In this document: positions 15,105-25,137 of the stretch, piece after piece
Layout of the letters: each line of letters starts with the position of its first letter
Position numbering within the stretch: position 1 is the stretch's first letter
Assembly (NCBI GenBank): GCA_022457155.1
Contig: JAJGOT010000034.1
Span: 248,001-312,000, forward strand
Direction of reading: 5' to 3'
Origin: Cladopsammia gracilis
Taxonomy: Eukaryota > Cnidaria > Anthozoa > Scleractinia > Dendrophylliidae
Length of the DNA: 64,000 bases
The notes under the pieces: generated by a model
The model's input: the letters and a program-made list of their open reading frames with translations, nothing else
What the model was told of the DNA's origin: nothing
The model's database searches: none
Made by a program: the position numbers and the translations under genes

Positions 15105-18100
15105 CTAGATACACCTTTAATTGATTAGGGTGATTAGTCAATCTCACACCTGGACATCATCAGGGCCTAATAAGGCCAAAAGTAATAATTCTATTGGAAA
15201 TTGTCATTGAGAAGATTAATTCCCAAAGCATAACTAACACTGGTGTTTTGAATAACCATGTCCATTGGTTTTACGAAAAGTGTAATTTTTAGAATTTGCT
15301 TCTACAAAATGGTTGAAAGATCAAGCCATAGTGTCTTGAACACTGATTTTTGTTTCACAAGGCTGTACCTCTACTCTATCCATAAGCAAAACATTTACTC
15401 CGCAAAGCCTATTTTAACCCAGGTAAATAATTAAGATTGGCTCCCACTAGTGACATAACCAACGTAAGCAGAATCGTAACTGGAATCGGAATCAGAATCG
15501 GAATCGGAATCGCAAGAACCTCACAAACAAAACAATCAAAATGATGTAAGGGGATAGTAAGCAACGGAAGCAGAAGCAGAAGCGGAATCGGAAGACAAAG
15601 GAGACTCCTTATGCTTCCGACTCTGCTTCCGATTACAATGCTAGTGGGAACTAGCCCTTAAAAGTAGCAGCTGGAAAAACCTGAAAGAATAGTGGGCATA
15701 TAACCTGATAGTGGTCTAATATCTCTTCAATGGAGAGAAGTAACACTCTTGTCATGTCATCCAAAAAATGAGTTGTTTTGAAGTCTTTGACTTGTCCTTT
15801 CTACTCTGAACTGGAAAACTGTATCTATAAGTTGTATACCTGAGTGAAGACATCCACTGTGATAGTTGAAGTTCTGCATACGATAACATTGTTTATGGCA
15901 GCATTTTTACTTTCAGCCCTCTGTTTTAGCTCTGTGTCCACAGATTTTTGTTTTTAATTTAAAAATAACTATTTTTACAAAATACCGGAGTGTGAGGTTT
16001 CAGTCAAAAGTTGACTTACCAAACAGTGTTCCAAACAAACATGGTCATTTGTCTCCTGTGCTATTTGAATGGCTTCTTTCAATGCTGCCAGTGCCTCCCG
16101 TCTGAAAACCAAAGCATTTTTAATACTTACAGGTACAACAGTAGTGTATTTAATACTGAAGCTATGCTTTTATGTTGTTGTAGAAGCATTTTAAGTAACA
16201 GGGCTCATTATCTCAGAAAAGCAACAACTGAATGATGAGACTTTTTTCCTTTAACACGGGGGATGACAACTCTAACAAACGCTGTTTGAGCAATACTGTG
16301 TGGAACTGAAAGTTGTCCCGAAAATTTGGAATATCTTCCCGATTTTTTTGGAGACATTCTCACAAAAATTTCAAACTTCCCGAAATTTTAACAACATCAT
16401 CTCGTGTTTCCCCCGAAAATTTTTCGAGTCTCCCAATTCCTGGCAAAATCTTCAGATTCCCGGAAGAATTTTGTTTTTCTCCCGAAACAGGCCTTCTTAG
16501 AGTTGTCACCCCCCGTTTTAACATTTCTATAAATTTCTCTACCATCGTGAGGCTTTTAAGAGAAAATCTTTTTTTAAGTTTGCAGTTAAAGGGGCAGCAA
16601 ATAAACAACTAAATTGGATAAAAAGATTCTATAGAGCAAAACAGAAGCAGTAGTTTGGAGAAAAAGTGCTGGATTACAAGGATGGAGGCAGATTACAGTT
16701 CATCAATTTTGATTTAGTGACAGGCGGTCAAGAAATCAAAGTTTCCATTCTGGTGGAATTTTGAGTGTTTTAGTCGTTATTTTGTCTCTTTAGTTAATAT
16801 TACTTTGCTTTTGTCACTTCTGGCGATTTCCTCTTTCGATTGCAAGATAATAAAGCAAGCTTAAAGCAAGCTCCTGGCTATATTCATGAAAACATGTTAC
16901 ATCAACCAGGACATAGCCCTTTAATTTACAATATTGAAGGGCTTACTGCAAAAGGGGCATGTATTTCAAAGCAGGGAATCCATCATAGGGAATGGGAAAA
17001 TGGAGTAAACGATGTAAGGAGCAGGAAATTCAAACCCCCCCCCCTCCCCCCACCTTAACATTTTGTTGCAAAATGTGTAAAGCTATAGTTGTTATGCGCA
17101 AGCTAGAAAAGACAGTTATTGTTGTCGTAGGAGATGTCATGAGTGGCATGCGGAAAGGAGGATCAAGTATAAAAGGGAACTATGCGTTGTAACGGTGTCA
17201 GAACACAGAGCTAGTTTTGAATAAAGACTGTTGGTTGTGGTTTTACATTTCAATCAATTTCAATTCAATCAATTAACTTTATTTAAACATGGTATAACGG
17301 CTCAGTAAAAACTGTTTTTCAGACATGCCGTGCACTTAAATATAATCTAATCTAAATGATAACAAAAATATATAATATATATATATAGTGGCAAAACTGT
17401 TACACTATACTGGTTTAAATAATACTAATAAGATTAATAATAAAAAACACTATCTTACATCATAATATCCTCTATAAACACATAAAAATTACAATCATAG
17501 ATGTTATAGAACCAGATTCTATTTTTGTTTGAGAGCTCTTTTGTAAGCGGTTAGACTACTGAGTTCTCGTATTTCATTGGGAAGCTCATTCCAGGCAATG
17601 GCACCACGATAGGAAAAAGATCGTTTCATGAAATTAGTTTTAGGCTTAGGTAGTTGCAGGTCAAATTTACTGCCTCTAAGATTGTAGTTATGTGCCTCCG
17701 AGGTCAGTTTAAATAAATTTTGTAAATAGTCTGGTGCTATCTTATGAAAGACTTTGAACATCACAATCTGCAATTGTAACAGTTGTCTTTCATTTAAATT
17801 TGACCAGTTTAGTTCCTCAAGGAGGTCATGAGACCTGGCCGAGTAATCTGCTCTAGTTATTATTCCAGCTGCTCTGTTCTGAAGTTTTTGCAATCGATCT
17901 GTGCATGCGTGTGCGTGTCACCCCATTACAATTTCGTACCTATGACCAAATCTGCAGTGAAGAGCAGCTAGATTGAGAGCAGCATATCTGAATCTGTGAC
18001 AGCGTTCAGCCTCTGCCTCTTCTGAATCACCTGCTACTTTATTTGTTAGGGATTCACCTTGCCACTGTTGCTGATCAAAGTAATGATACAAGCTGTCTAG

Positions 18101-21100
18101 TGCCTCCTTGAATTCCTTTGTTCTTAGGCAGTTAAGAAAGCTTGCAAAATGCTGTTATAGAAAAAAACGAACAGTATGCCTCAATTAAACATTACAATCA
18201 TTAAATAGGGCAATTGCGTAACTACCATGTTAACATTAAAAGAATTTACTTTCAATTTTTATATTGGCTGTAAGTAAGTTATACAAAGAAGGCAAACCTA
18301 TGACGATACACTGCAATGTTATTTTGCACACATTTTTAACGTCAAGCAAACTTACAGCCTCTGCGATGTTGGGAGAAGCAGTTAAAATATCATTTATTCT
18401 TGATTGCAGTTCAGGTGGTGGCAGTGCCGCTTCTTCAGTGGATTGCATCAGAGAAACCTTGAAAACAAAATATTTCATATATTTAACAGTTTTCCTTTGC
18501 CTGCGTAAATACTTCCCATGCCGAGATACCCTGCTGGCTAAAACCTTGCTGGTGGTGCTTCATCCCTTGTAGGACAAGAATATTCTGTTATTAAGTAAAA
18601 GTTAAGTGATTACCTGTTTTGCCAAAAAGAACTCAGCTTGTCTGTTTGACACAGAGCCTTTAAGGACAGGATTTCTAAAGAATGAAAAATCCATGTTTAC
18701 AAATTAATATCATAATGATACTTATCACTTTTAATCAACTAACTATAGAATACTACATAAATTTATGGCTGTCCAAAGAAGAGAAAGATACCTATCATAT
18801 ATTTTAAAAAATCATCAAATTTGCAATCAAAAATTAATGTTTGTCAGTTTTTAATTGAGCAGTTTTCAATTGAGTGTCCTAAAACCAAAACCAAAGTAAT
18901 TACTCTGACCAATCAACGCAGTCGTAAACAATCCAATGAACCAATCAGAGCTTGAAGCAATTACACGTCGGCGGCGCCAAGCGTAAGAAAACTCGCGTGA
19001 GCAAGTCACAATTGGTTTTGGTTTTACTTCTGATTGGTCGAGAAAGTGGCGCAAGATTTTTTAGCCAATCACAAAGCGTAGCAATGCAAAACCAAAGCAA
19101 TTGTGTAATTACTTTCAACACTCAATTGAAAACTGCCATTTATCACATCAGGCATTTTCCCAGACTTGCTATTTTCCAGAAACTCTGCCCTAGTTCATAC
19201 CACTGATCAGTTTCCCAGTAAATAAAGCCCTGGGTGAATGGAATAAAGCCCTAGCTAAGTGACTTCTGATCAACTGCTAGATTCTCCTTCAAGTTTGTCT
19301 TGTATATGCTCATGTAACAAAGGGAGAATTTAACTTCAAATCAGGAGTCACTTAGGGCCTTTTTCCAAATAATGTTTGGAAAATAAGGCCCTAAGTAACT
19401 CCTGATCTATAGCCAAATTCCCCCTTTGTTGCATGAACATATACAATACAAACTGGAAGGAGAATCTATCAGTTGATCAGATGTCACTTAGGGCTTTATT
19501 CCACTCACCCTTTCATAATGATACCCTATTCTAGACCAAAACTCTCTGATTTATATACCCTATCCCAGATAAAATGGTGAGAACCATACCCTTGACAATA
19601 GCACATAATAATATATATGAGAGTACCGCCCTCCCCTCCCCCCCCACCCCCTCCTCCAAGGCGTCCGACAAAGGAAGGGGGTCGACCTTATGAAGTGTTG
19701 ATCCTCTAAAAGAAGTTACTGCTGGGGAAAATTAATATTGTTTTCTTTTATTACACAAACATCAGTGAATTAAAGCATTTCTCTCAGTTATAAAGAAAAA
19801 TCACATCCGAGCACAAAATTTATAAACTAAGATGTCAAAAATTTACTGTGAGAGTGAACATATCAACCGTATATTTAATTTAGCACCTGAGTTGCTTATT
19901 TGGAGTTTGACGGTCTGTGCACCATGACCAATAACCAAATATTTTCCCATCCGGACCGACCTAGCTTAGTCAATACGTATTTTATCAATATTCATATGAC
20001 CAATTTGGAGACAAAATTGTTTCAAATTTTAACATGCAAGGCTGGTTAAGGGCCGTATGGCTTTGTCCGGCCCTGCTCAAGCTTAAATGCATATGGCCCT
20101 CATACAGTTATTTTGTAAATAGTTTTGAAAAGAATGCACATATTGGGCATACAGGTCATATGATCATATATAACATATCTTCTATGTATACCCTAACCTA
20201 GTCATTTTGGTGGCATGTTCTTCCTCTTCATTCTCTACACTCTGCATGCTGATGTCCAAGCTACTGTCCATCTCATCATTAACATTACCATTTTTGCAGT
20301 TGTCCAAATAAGTTTTAAGTAGATCGACAAAATGGCTGACTTGGCTGAAGCTCATCTTATGAAATGATAATGCCATCCGTCTGGTAAATAGTCCTAGAAT
20401 GTGAAGTGGGCTCTTATCAAAAAGTGAACTTTTATTGTTAGTATGTGTTTTGCTTAATTGTTATAATTTAGTAAAGTGAACTTGATGTTAAAGGTTTTTA
20501 TTGTTGTTTAAAGAAATAAAAGGGTTCCCATAATTATATCTCCCATCCACATATGTGAATTAATTTTATGTCCATTTTATGTGAAAGCTGAGATTTTTTT
20601 TAATTAGGTCTTTGTCCGCAAGTAAGTGATCAAGAACAATTATTGAAACATACTGAAAATAGAAAATTTATGTTTAAAAAAGCCACCCAAAGAGAATTTT
20701 TAGTATCATGATTGGAGCCCTTGAATGCCTGACTGAGTATATCTAGTTTTACTAATACAGTGGATAGCATTGTTTGTGTGCTCTGAATGGCTACTGAAAC
20801 TCGGGATAGGAAGTGCTATTCACCTCCAAGCAAACTTTGGTCATTTGCGCGCAAAAATAATTGTAATCGTTGACAGCAATACATGAGTTAAAAATCATCA
20901 TTTGCATGCTATATTTTCTCACTGTTTTACTATGTACTAAAACAATTATTATCCACCACCAGCCACCTCCTCTTCGGTGAATAGTTGTTAGTTTTTACAA
21001 CTTAGGGACAGTTCATTATTTACAGTAATGACAGGCTCGGGTTAATTTGATAGGGACAGGCCAAGGCTTTGCATTTTTTCATCATCAATGGCTTGCTACA

Positions 21101-24100
21101 TGTACTTTCAGTCTTGCCCAAACCTGTTGTCAGTTAAGCATAAAATTTCCAACCTTCTATATCATTTTTTTTTTTGAAAAGGAAAGTTCTTACCAAATAA
21201 ACTTTTCTTATGTAAAGCAGGCTCTTGTCCTGTTAAAAGGTTCTCCAAGGACTGAAAGAATTCAGAAATGCCAGAAACTCCATTCTCAACTAAGTCCTGC
21301 AAGCTAAAACAGACGCAAAATTAGATTAGTGATACTACCTGTGAGATGAACTTGTTGAACTTCTCGTGAGATCCATGTTGCAAAAAGTTGACCAGTTACT
21401 TGTAATTAAACTAACAAGCAAAGACTTTAATTTAATTGCTCTTTTCAAATCTGTCAAAAGCACAGAATATCTAAAAACATATACTACATATACTATGAAC
21501 GTTGACTACTGTAAAAGGTCTATGAAGCACCCCCCTCCCACCCAATACAATAAGCCCCCAGATTTTGTAATCAGCCCCCCACACCCCACACTCCACCCCC
21601 CTCTATTAAGCTGTCAATCGATCCAGGACATTGCCACTATTTCTATGTCGCTTTACAATGTGCAGTATACAGCTTAACATAAACTGTGGATGGTGAAATG
21701 ATATGTAAAGGAATATTTAACTTGGAGGTAAAAACAAGCAGTTGAAAAATGAACGAAAACCGGGTTGATGTCATCTAATTAGCATTTTGTAAATTCACAC
21801 CTCTATAACTAACACTAACACGACATTCTGAACAAGAAATATTTCACTATTCAAAATAAAATACTTATTTAACGGTTATACACACTTAAAATCACTAGTT
21901 AAATAAGTTCAATTAATGAAGTAAATAACCTCTTAAAAAGCAGGCTTTGCAAGCCAACATCCACAACCTTAAGGTGCTTGCACAGCTCAGACAATTCAAA
22001 ATCTGGAGCCTGAAAGAAAACAATTGGGGAGGTTGTTTGACTAAAAAATATTGAAGGGCCGTAAAATCTGCAACATAGTGTGCTGCTATGATAGTATAAC
22101 ATCTTTAGACATCTTCGGAATAGATCAGGTTCTCTTCGGATTTTGTCGGGTCACCTTCGGAAACCCTGGCACTCCCACAAAAAAATTCTTACACCTACAA
22201 TCAAGGACAAAAGTTCTTGGGACAAATGTTGCAAAGTCCTCCTATTAACTACTAATTTAATGTGACTGACCAATGAAGCCATTTTTTCCATTTAAAGCCC
22301 ATCTTACCAACCCAAACCCCTCCCCCGAGACAATGTTGAAATCCACAAATCATTTTTATTACACGGGCTCAACATTGTAAGGGGGGTAGGGGCTGGGAAA
22401 TGGACACTTATCGTTTGGGCGTACCATGTTTCTGTTGCGTGCGTAAGGAAACATCATAAATGCAAATTCATCCCAATCCTTTTGTCCTTGATTGTAGCTA
22501 TCACTCGGAAAAAGTTGGCAGGTATGGGATGCTCATCGGAATTTTTGAAACAAACCACTTAAACATACCATAGTCTCATAATATTAGGCATACCAAAACC
22601 TTATTTTTAACCCTTAAAAGGTACAATGAGCATCCTCGTCACTTTTGTATTGGGGTGTCCCTGATGGAGCCCTGCTCAATCAAATTCTACTATTTTCATT
22701 GATTCTAATTGACTTCACAAACGAGGCCATGTCAGGGTAAACTGTGCCAAAAAGTAAAGGCAGCACTTAAATGGATTTACATTTTATAACAAAATAATCC
22801 TTTATCAAGAAATACCGACAGCAACAACTAAGACCCTGGAGCATGCAATAGGCCATTTCCGAGTTGCTTTTTGTCTCGTTATCAAAGCGAGGCTTGGTGC
22901 ACAACCTTTCATATGAAAATTAGTTTTCATTCACATGCAAATAAAACTAATTTTCACATGAAAGGTTGTGCACCGAGCCTCACTCTGATAACGAGACAAA
23001 GAGCTACTCGGAAATGGCCTATTACAGAATGCTGGGCCACTTTTAAAGGTTTATGTCTTTAATGTGGCTTGTTTAGCTCATTTGGCTCAGCAGTGGATTA
23101 AAGAACAAGATATAATTTAAATATGCTCGTTAAAGTATTGGGTCTACCGGTATGTACATTTTGTATTTGGTGACTTGTTTGGCTGGGGAGTGGATTAAAG
23201 AATAAGAAATATATTATATACTTGTTAAACACGAAGTTCCAGTATAAAAGGAGCCTGGCCTGGCCATTCTCATCTCCAGTCGTCAATCAACAACTGAAGC
23301 ATAAACAACTGACAAATAACATGCGTCATTACTAAGACCATTACTAACACAATTTGGAAAAACTTTATGAAAGTTATATCAGAAGTCTTTATGAACTTCT
23401 ACATTATTATATACTTGTTAAACACGAAGTTCCAGTATAAAAGGAGCCTGGCCTGGCCATTCTCATCTCCAGACATCAATCAACCACTGAAGCATAAACA
23501 ACTGACAAATAACATGCGTCATTACTAAGACCATTACTAACACAATTTGGAAAAATTTTATGAAAGTTATATCAGAAGTCTTTATGAACTTCTACTTCTT
23601 TTTTTGCTTAGGTAAAATCTTGGTTTAATTAGATTTTTGAAGCAAATTATATTTAAGGAAGCTAGAAAGGGTTTTCATCTGCATGCATGCGCGACGTGCA
23701 CTCATCGTGCCTTGACGCACGCGTCAGCTGATTTTCCTATCAAGAAGTAGCATGCGCAGCTCACCGTAAATGAAAGTACTGCATAAAATCGTGCGAACTA
23801 AAAAAATAAATAAATCATGCATAAAATATTTCCCTTTATCTCGAAAGTTTGTTCAGTGACCTATCCTGATTTTCTGCGTGCAGAAAAAACTATCTGGCGA
23901 AATATTTTTCTTACCTGACAACATCCTTTTTGGAAATAACTTGAATTCCACTAGATAGATTTTTGTTATAGCACCAAAAAGAAAAGAAAATAAGTTGTGC
24001 TTTCCAAATTGAGAAAAATACTAATAGGTTACCAAATTAGTTTTAAAGATAATATGCAAAAACTGGGTTTCAGAGGCTCTTCTCAGAGAGCTGTACTGTT

Positions 24101-25137
24101 GCCATGGTAATGGCTATGATGTCATAAACACCCTTAAAGTATTGCCTGATAAAGGCATGTTATAGAAAGCTATTGAAAGCAAGAAACCCTTATGAGCCTC
24201 CTTAAAGGATGCACAAGTTAACCATGTTTTGTGACTGAAAGATGCCTTAATTTGCATTTCACACCCAAAAGGTGTGAAATGGGGGAGGAGCTAAGCCTTT
24301 TATACCGGAACTTCATGTTTAAAGTATTGCATCTATGTATTTGGTGGCTTGTTTGGCTAGTTTGGCTCGGCAGTGGATTAAAGAACGAGAAATAAATGTT
24401 ATACTCATTATCTATGTATTTAGTGGCTTGTTTGACTCGTTTGGCTCAGCAGTGGAGGGCAAACAAGCCAAACAAGCCAGCTCACTGATGTTTGGTATAC
24501 AGTAAAAAGTGGCCCTGTATTATGTAGTTTAGCCAAGACCTCTAATGGCATAGAATGGGACAATATTGAAACAGCGACACAACAATTTTTAAATAGAGAC
24601 AAAGGACAGGGACACCCCTGGCAGGGCCTCAAAAAATCACATTCATTGGGTTCCCTGTTTTAAATCACATTAAAATTATCAAGACTTAATTATTAAGACC
24701 TGACAATGATCAACCAAAGTGATTACCATGTCCATGAGCATGTTTCCATACAAGGCAACAGGAATAATGTTATTATTGGCAATATTGTTAAGTTTCAAGT
24801 CACTTGAAGATCCAATTTGAACTTACTATAGAGCACCTAACCTTATTAAGAGCGAAAACATTAACTTATAAAGTACATGCACATGACAGCCTGATATGAA
24901 TAAGTATCAAAACACTTGTAAATGTTCTTCCTGTACCTCAAAAAGCTCCAGCAATAGCAAAGACAATTTATGCCTACATCGTCTTATACAATCTGAATTT
25001 TCTTCTTGCTCGTCATCCGTAGAGCTCATGCATTTGATAAGCACCAAGAGAGAGACTTTGTGAGGCGAAAGCCAATCTTTCTGCGATCTGGTCGCCATTT
25101 TTTCACGTTCAAAGATTACCGCCAACCTCTCTCCCAT
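1071..25137 (-). CDS. ANAPC5: Anaphase-promoting complex subunit 5, 20 exons, 3' end missing
   Basis: TPR-containing scaffold subunit of the APC/C, the nuclear/cytosolic ubiquitin ligase that drives mitotic exit. Coding exons in transcription order (low..high): 24937..25137, 21930..22009, 21194..21303, 20198..20393, 18614..18674, 18356..18457, 17940..18151, 16020..16101, 14354..14446, 13252..13319, 12055..12168, 11029..11137, 9807..9881, 8708..8829, 6164..6241, 5334..5387, 4333..4480, 2606..2675, 1855..1950, 1071..1165. All introns are GT-AG and all phases fit, giving 2166 nt (722 residues). Motifs matching the known family: KDWLSPHKVSLLVL near the N-terminus, MSFSQVSHFVDLL, RYAALNLAALHCRFGH, EAIQIAQETNDHVCLEHCL and ARFLLVKCQ. 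Family members are about 755 residues, so one C-terminal exon is missing, probably left of position 1. The start may instead be the ATG at 25098 (MATRSQ), which has a better Kozak context. Exon 5334..5387 is the least conserved, but its phase is required. Introns are full of repeats. Identity is recalled from the family, not searched. Confidence 0.93.
1375..1447 (+). repeat. tRNA-derived SINE head (tRNA-like, not functional)
   Basis: A B-box (GGTTCGAACCCC, about 1428-1439) and an A-box-like block (TTTGGCAGAGCGCTGG) stand at tRNA spacing. The expected acceptor stem does not pair, because GGCCGGACC at the 3' side has no matching 5' strand, so this is a tRNA-like retroposon head rather than a tRNA gene. 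It lies in the ANAPC5 intron before the last visible exon. Confidence 0.5.
2145..2585. repeat. Repeat with reiterated CAAGGACCTTTCAAGG-type motif
   Basis: The string AAGGAC(C/T)TTTCAAG occurs several times at 2155-2170 and 2480-2575, with similar AT-rich sequence between. It looks like a degenerate mobile-element remnant in an ANAPC5 intron. A short GATGAT microsatellite sits just outside at 2053-2069. Confidence 0.35.
3716..3908. repeat. Inverted-repeat element with 12-bp tandem array (GGTAGCCATGTT)
   Basis: About four tandem copies of GGTAGCCATGTT lie at 3748-3800. Outside them are inverted arms: TTGGTATTGATGGTTTGCAC on the left, and the reverse complement of a similar string ending in CAAACCACCAATACC on the right. 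A related copy lies at 39855-39992. The open frames that read MVAMLVAMLVAM are this array translated. Confidence 0.6.
3960..4200. repeat. Diverged copy of the AGAGC-TIR MITE (family A)
   Basis: It starts TAGAGCGGTTTTCA and carries the internal CCAATCAGAAGTAAAAC, TTTTCCCGCGCTTGGC and TCTGATTGGTT blocks of the better-preserved family A copies. The right terminus is eroded. Confidence 0.6.
4744..4892 (+). repeat. SINE fragment (family with poly-G tract)
   Basis: This resembles the reverse complement of the left part of the SINE at 53615-53916 (ATCCCATCCAGG, AGGAATATTGCT-like and GAAACCGGGTAAGCTCC blocks). It has no tRNA head, so it is 5' truncated. It carries two poly-G runs near 4768-4777 and 4788-4798. 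Confidence 0.5.
4967..5183 (-). repeat. tRNA-derived SINE, minus orientation
   Basis: It shares blocks with the SINE at 53615-53916: TGGTCCATCACAG, GACAATGTGGAG, TTTCTTGTCT, GACGGTAGAGACCAGGC and CGCGCTAACCACTA. The last block is the reverse complement of a tRNA A-box region. It abuts a minisatellite on its 5' side. Confidence 0.55.
5183..5272. repeat. Minisatellite, about 23-bp unit, four copies
   Basis: Units read roughly GGTTAACCACTACACCACGG with small changes. It appears to have grown from the end of the neighbouring SINE, because CTAACCACTA is shared. Confidence 0.7.
6257..6541. mobile_element. MITE family A, full-length copy
   Basis: It begins TAGAGCGGTTTTCAATTGAG and ends with the inverted ACTCAATTGAAAACTGCTCTA. 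The TA at each end may be the target duplication. Internally there are several CCAAT/ATTGG motifs in both orientations and a GC-rich GGCGTCAAGCGCGGGAAAAC block. It has no open frame. Other copies: 3960, 8460, 18857, 29163, 36560, 50308 and 51161. Confidence 0.85.
7533..8253. repeat. GC-rich island followed by retroposon-like 3' end
   Basis: 7560-7760 is much more GC-rich than its surroundings and has overlapping open frames of 67-98 residues on both strands, none of which I recognise. 8040-8253 is AT-rich and ends in AATAAATAAAGTTATTATTG, which looks like a LINE/SINE 3' end. Whether the two parts belong to one element is unclear. Confidence 0.3.
8460..8678. mobile_element. MITE family A, right end truncated
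   Basis: It starts ACAGCAGTTTTCAATTGAG and follows family A through TTTTTAGCCAATCACAA, then stops about 30 bp from the ANAPC5 exon at 8708. The right terminal repeat is missing. Confidence 0.75.
9931..10100. repeat. MITE family E, partial copy
   Basis: It begins AACCCTTTCAACCCAGGAG and shares TTTTGTAAAATA-TGGAAAACAAA spacing with the full copy at 28632-28848. The right terminal repeat was not found. Confidence 0.5.
10195..10625 (+). repeat. Repeat family C (CACTGTCC element)
   Basis: It starts with an ACACTGTCCGGGCTGAAATA-type end and closes near GTCCCTTTAAAGCGGGACAG. Inside are GAATGGAAACTTTGATTTC and ATCCACTTCCATCCTTG, all shared with 33745-34285 and, inverted, with 16586-16923. Confidence 0.7.
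10664..10812. repeat. Foldback repeat (ATCAAACAC arms)
   Basis: The left arm, about 10664-10712, contains ACACAGTGTTTCATCACAAG. The right arm, about 10768-10812, holds the near-complement CTTGTGATGAAATACTGTGT. A similar layout at 32595-32738 suggests one family. Confidence 0.6.
12273..12973. mobile_element. Non-autonomous pogo/Tigger-like DNA transposon
   Basis: It begins CAGTGGAACCCCGATTTAAC and ends with the inverted TTAAATCGGGGTTCCACTG, flanked by TA on both sides. This is the terminal form and target duplication of the pogo/Tigger branch of Tc1/mariner. The inner sequence repeats the TTATATCGGGG-type motif several times. No transposase frame is present. It lies in an ANAPC5 intron. Confidence 0.75.
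15063..15106. repeat. (ATC)n microsatellite
   Basis: About 14 uninterrupted ATC triplets lie in an ANAPC5 intron. Confidence 0.95.
15440..15655. repeat. Inverted-repeat element with GGAATC hexamer array
   Basis: The left end GGCTCCCACTAGTG and the right end CTAGTGGGAACTAGCC are inverted copies. Between them are runs of GGAATC/GAATCG and GCAGAA hexamers, with a CTTCCGACTCTGCTTCC block in the opposite sense, so the whole unit can fold back. Confidence 0.6.
16586..16923 (-). repeat. Repeat family C, inverted copy
   Basis: It runs from TTAAAGGGGCAGCAAATAA to AGGACATAGCCCTTTAA and contains GAAATCAAAGTTTCCATTC, the reverse complement of the block seen at 10390-10410. It lies in an ANAPC5 intron. 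A poly-C run follows at about 17035-17051. Confidence 0.65.
17248..17893 (-). mobile_element. LINE 3' fragment with reverse-transcriptase C-terminus
   Basis: An open frame at 17519-17893 (124 codons) reads LQNRAAGIITRADYSARSHD, then NYNLRGSKF, then FSYRGAIAWNELPNEIR. This is the region C-terminal to the reverse-transcriptase domain in CR1/L2/Jockey-type non-LTR elements. The 5' part is gone, as usual for truncated LINE insertions. AT-rich 3' sequence follows to about 17248. The fragment sits only 46 bp from the splice donor of the ANAPC5 exon at 17940-18151, on the same strand. Confidence 0.8.
18857..19137. mobile_element. MITE family A copy
   Basis: It runs from TGAGCAGTTTTCAATTGAG to CACTCAATTGAAAACTGCC, so the right tip is slightly eroded. 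It has the same internal CCAATCA and GGCGGCGCCAAGCG blocks as the other copies. Confidence 0.85.
19232..19510. repeat. Long foldback repeat, about 130-bp arms
   Basis: The left arm starts GGGTGAATGGAATAAAGCCC and the right arm ends with the inverted GGGCTTTATTCCACTCACCC. The arms remain similar, with indels, to a centre near 19370 (TCCAAATAATGTTTGGA). A transcript would form a long hairpin. Confidence 0.8.
19915..20000. repeat. Fragment of foldback family D
   Basis: It shares CCAAATATTTTCCCATCCGG and GACCTA-CTTAGTCAATA with one arm of the complete palindrome at 27497-27639. Confidence 0.6.
21735..21862. repeat. Terminal fragment of element H
   Basis: The blocks GTCATCTAATTAGCATTTTG and CTCTATAACT-ACACTAACACGAC match the inner part of the inverted ends of the element at 53552-56152. 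Confidence 0.55.
22500..22680. repeat. Diverged copy of the GGTACC-box MITE (family I)
   Basis: It contains GGGATGCTCATCGGAATTTT, AACCCTTAAAAGGTAC and ATGAGCATCCTCGTC, matching the ends of the 56652-56985 element. Confidence 0.5.
22847..23023. repeat. Near-perfect palindrome (foldback), about 80-bp arms
   Basis: The left arm starts AATAGGCCATTTCCGAGT and the right arm ends ACTCGGAAATGGCCTATT. GGTGCACAACCTTTCATATG pairs with CATGAAAGGTTGTGCACC. Only a few mismatches and a short loop near 22935 interrupt it. Confidence 0.85.
23211..24321. mobile_element. TIR element with tandemly duplicated left end and TATAAAAGG boxes
   Basis: The left end GTTAAACACGAAGTTCC plus TATAAAAGG occurs twice (about 23224 and 23413) because a unit of roughly 190 bp is tandemly duplicated. 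The right end near 24294-24321 carries the inverted CCTTTTATACCGGAACTTC. The inner part, 23640-24180, has an inverted homologue in the polyketide synthase intron at 48200-49075. No transposase frame is seen. It lies in the first ANAPC5 intron. Confidence 0.6.
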
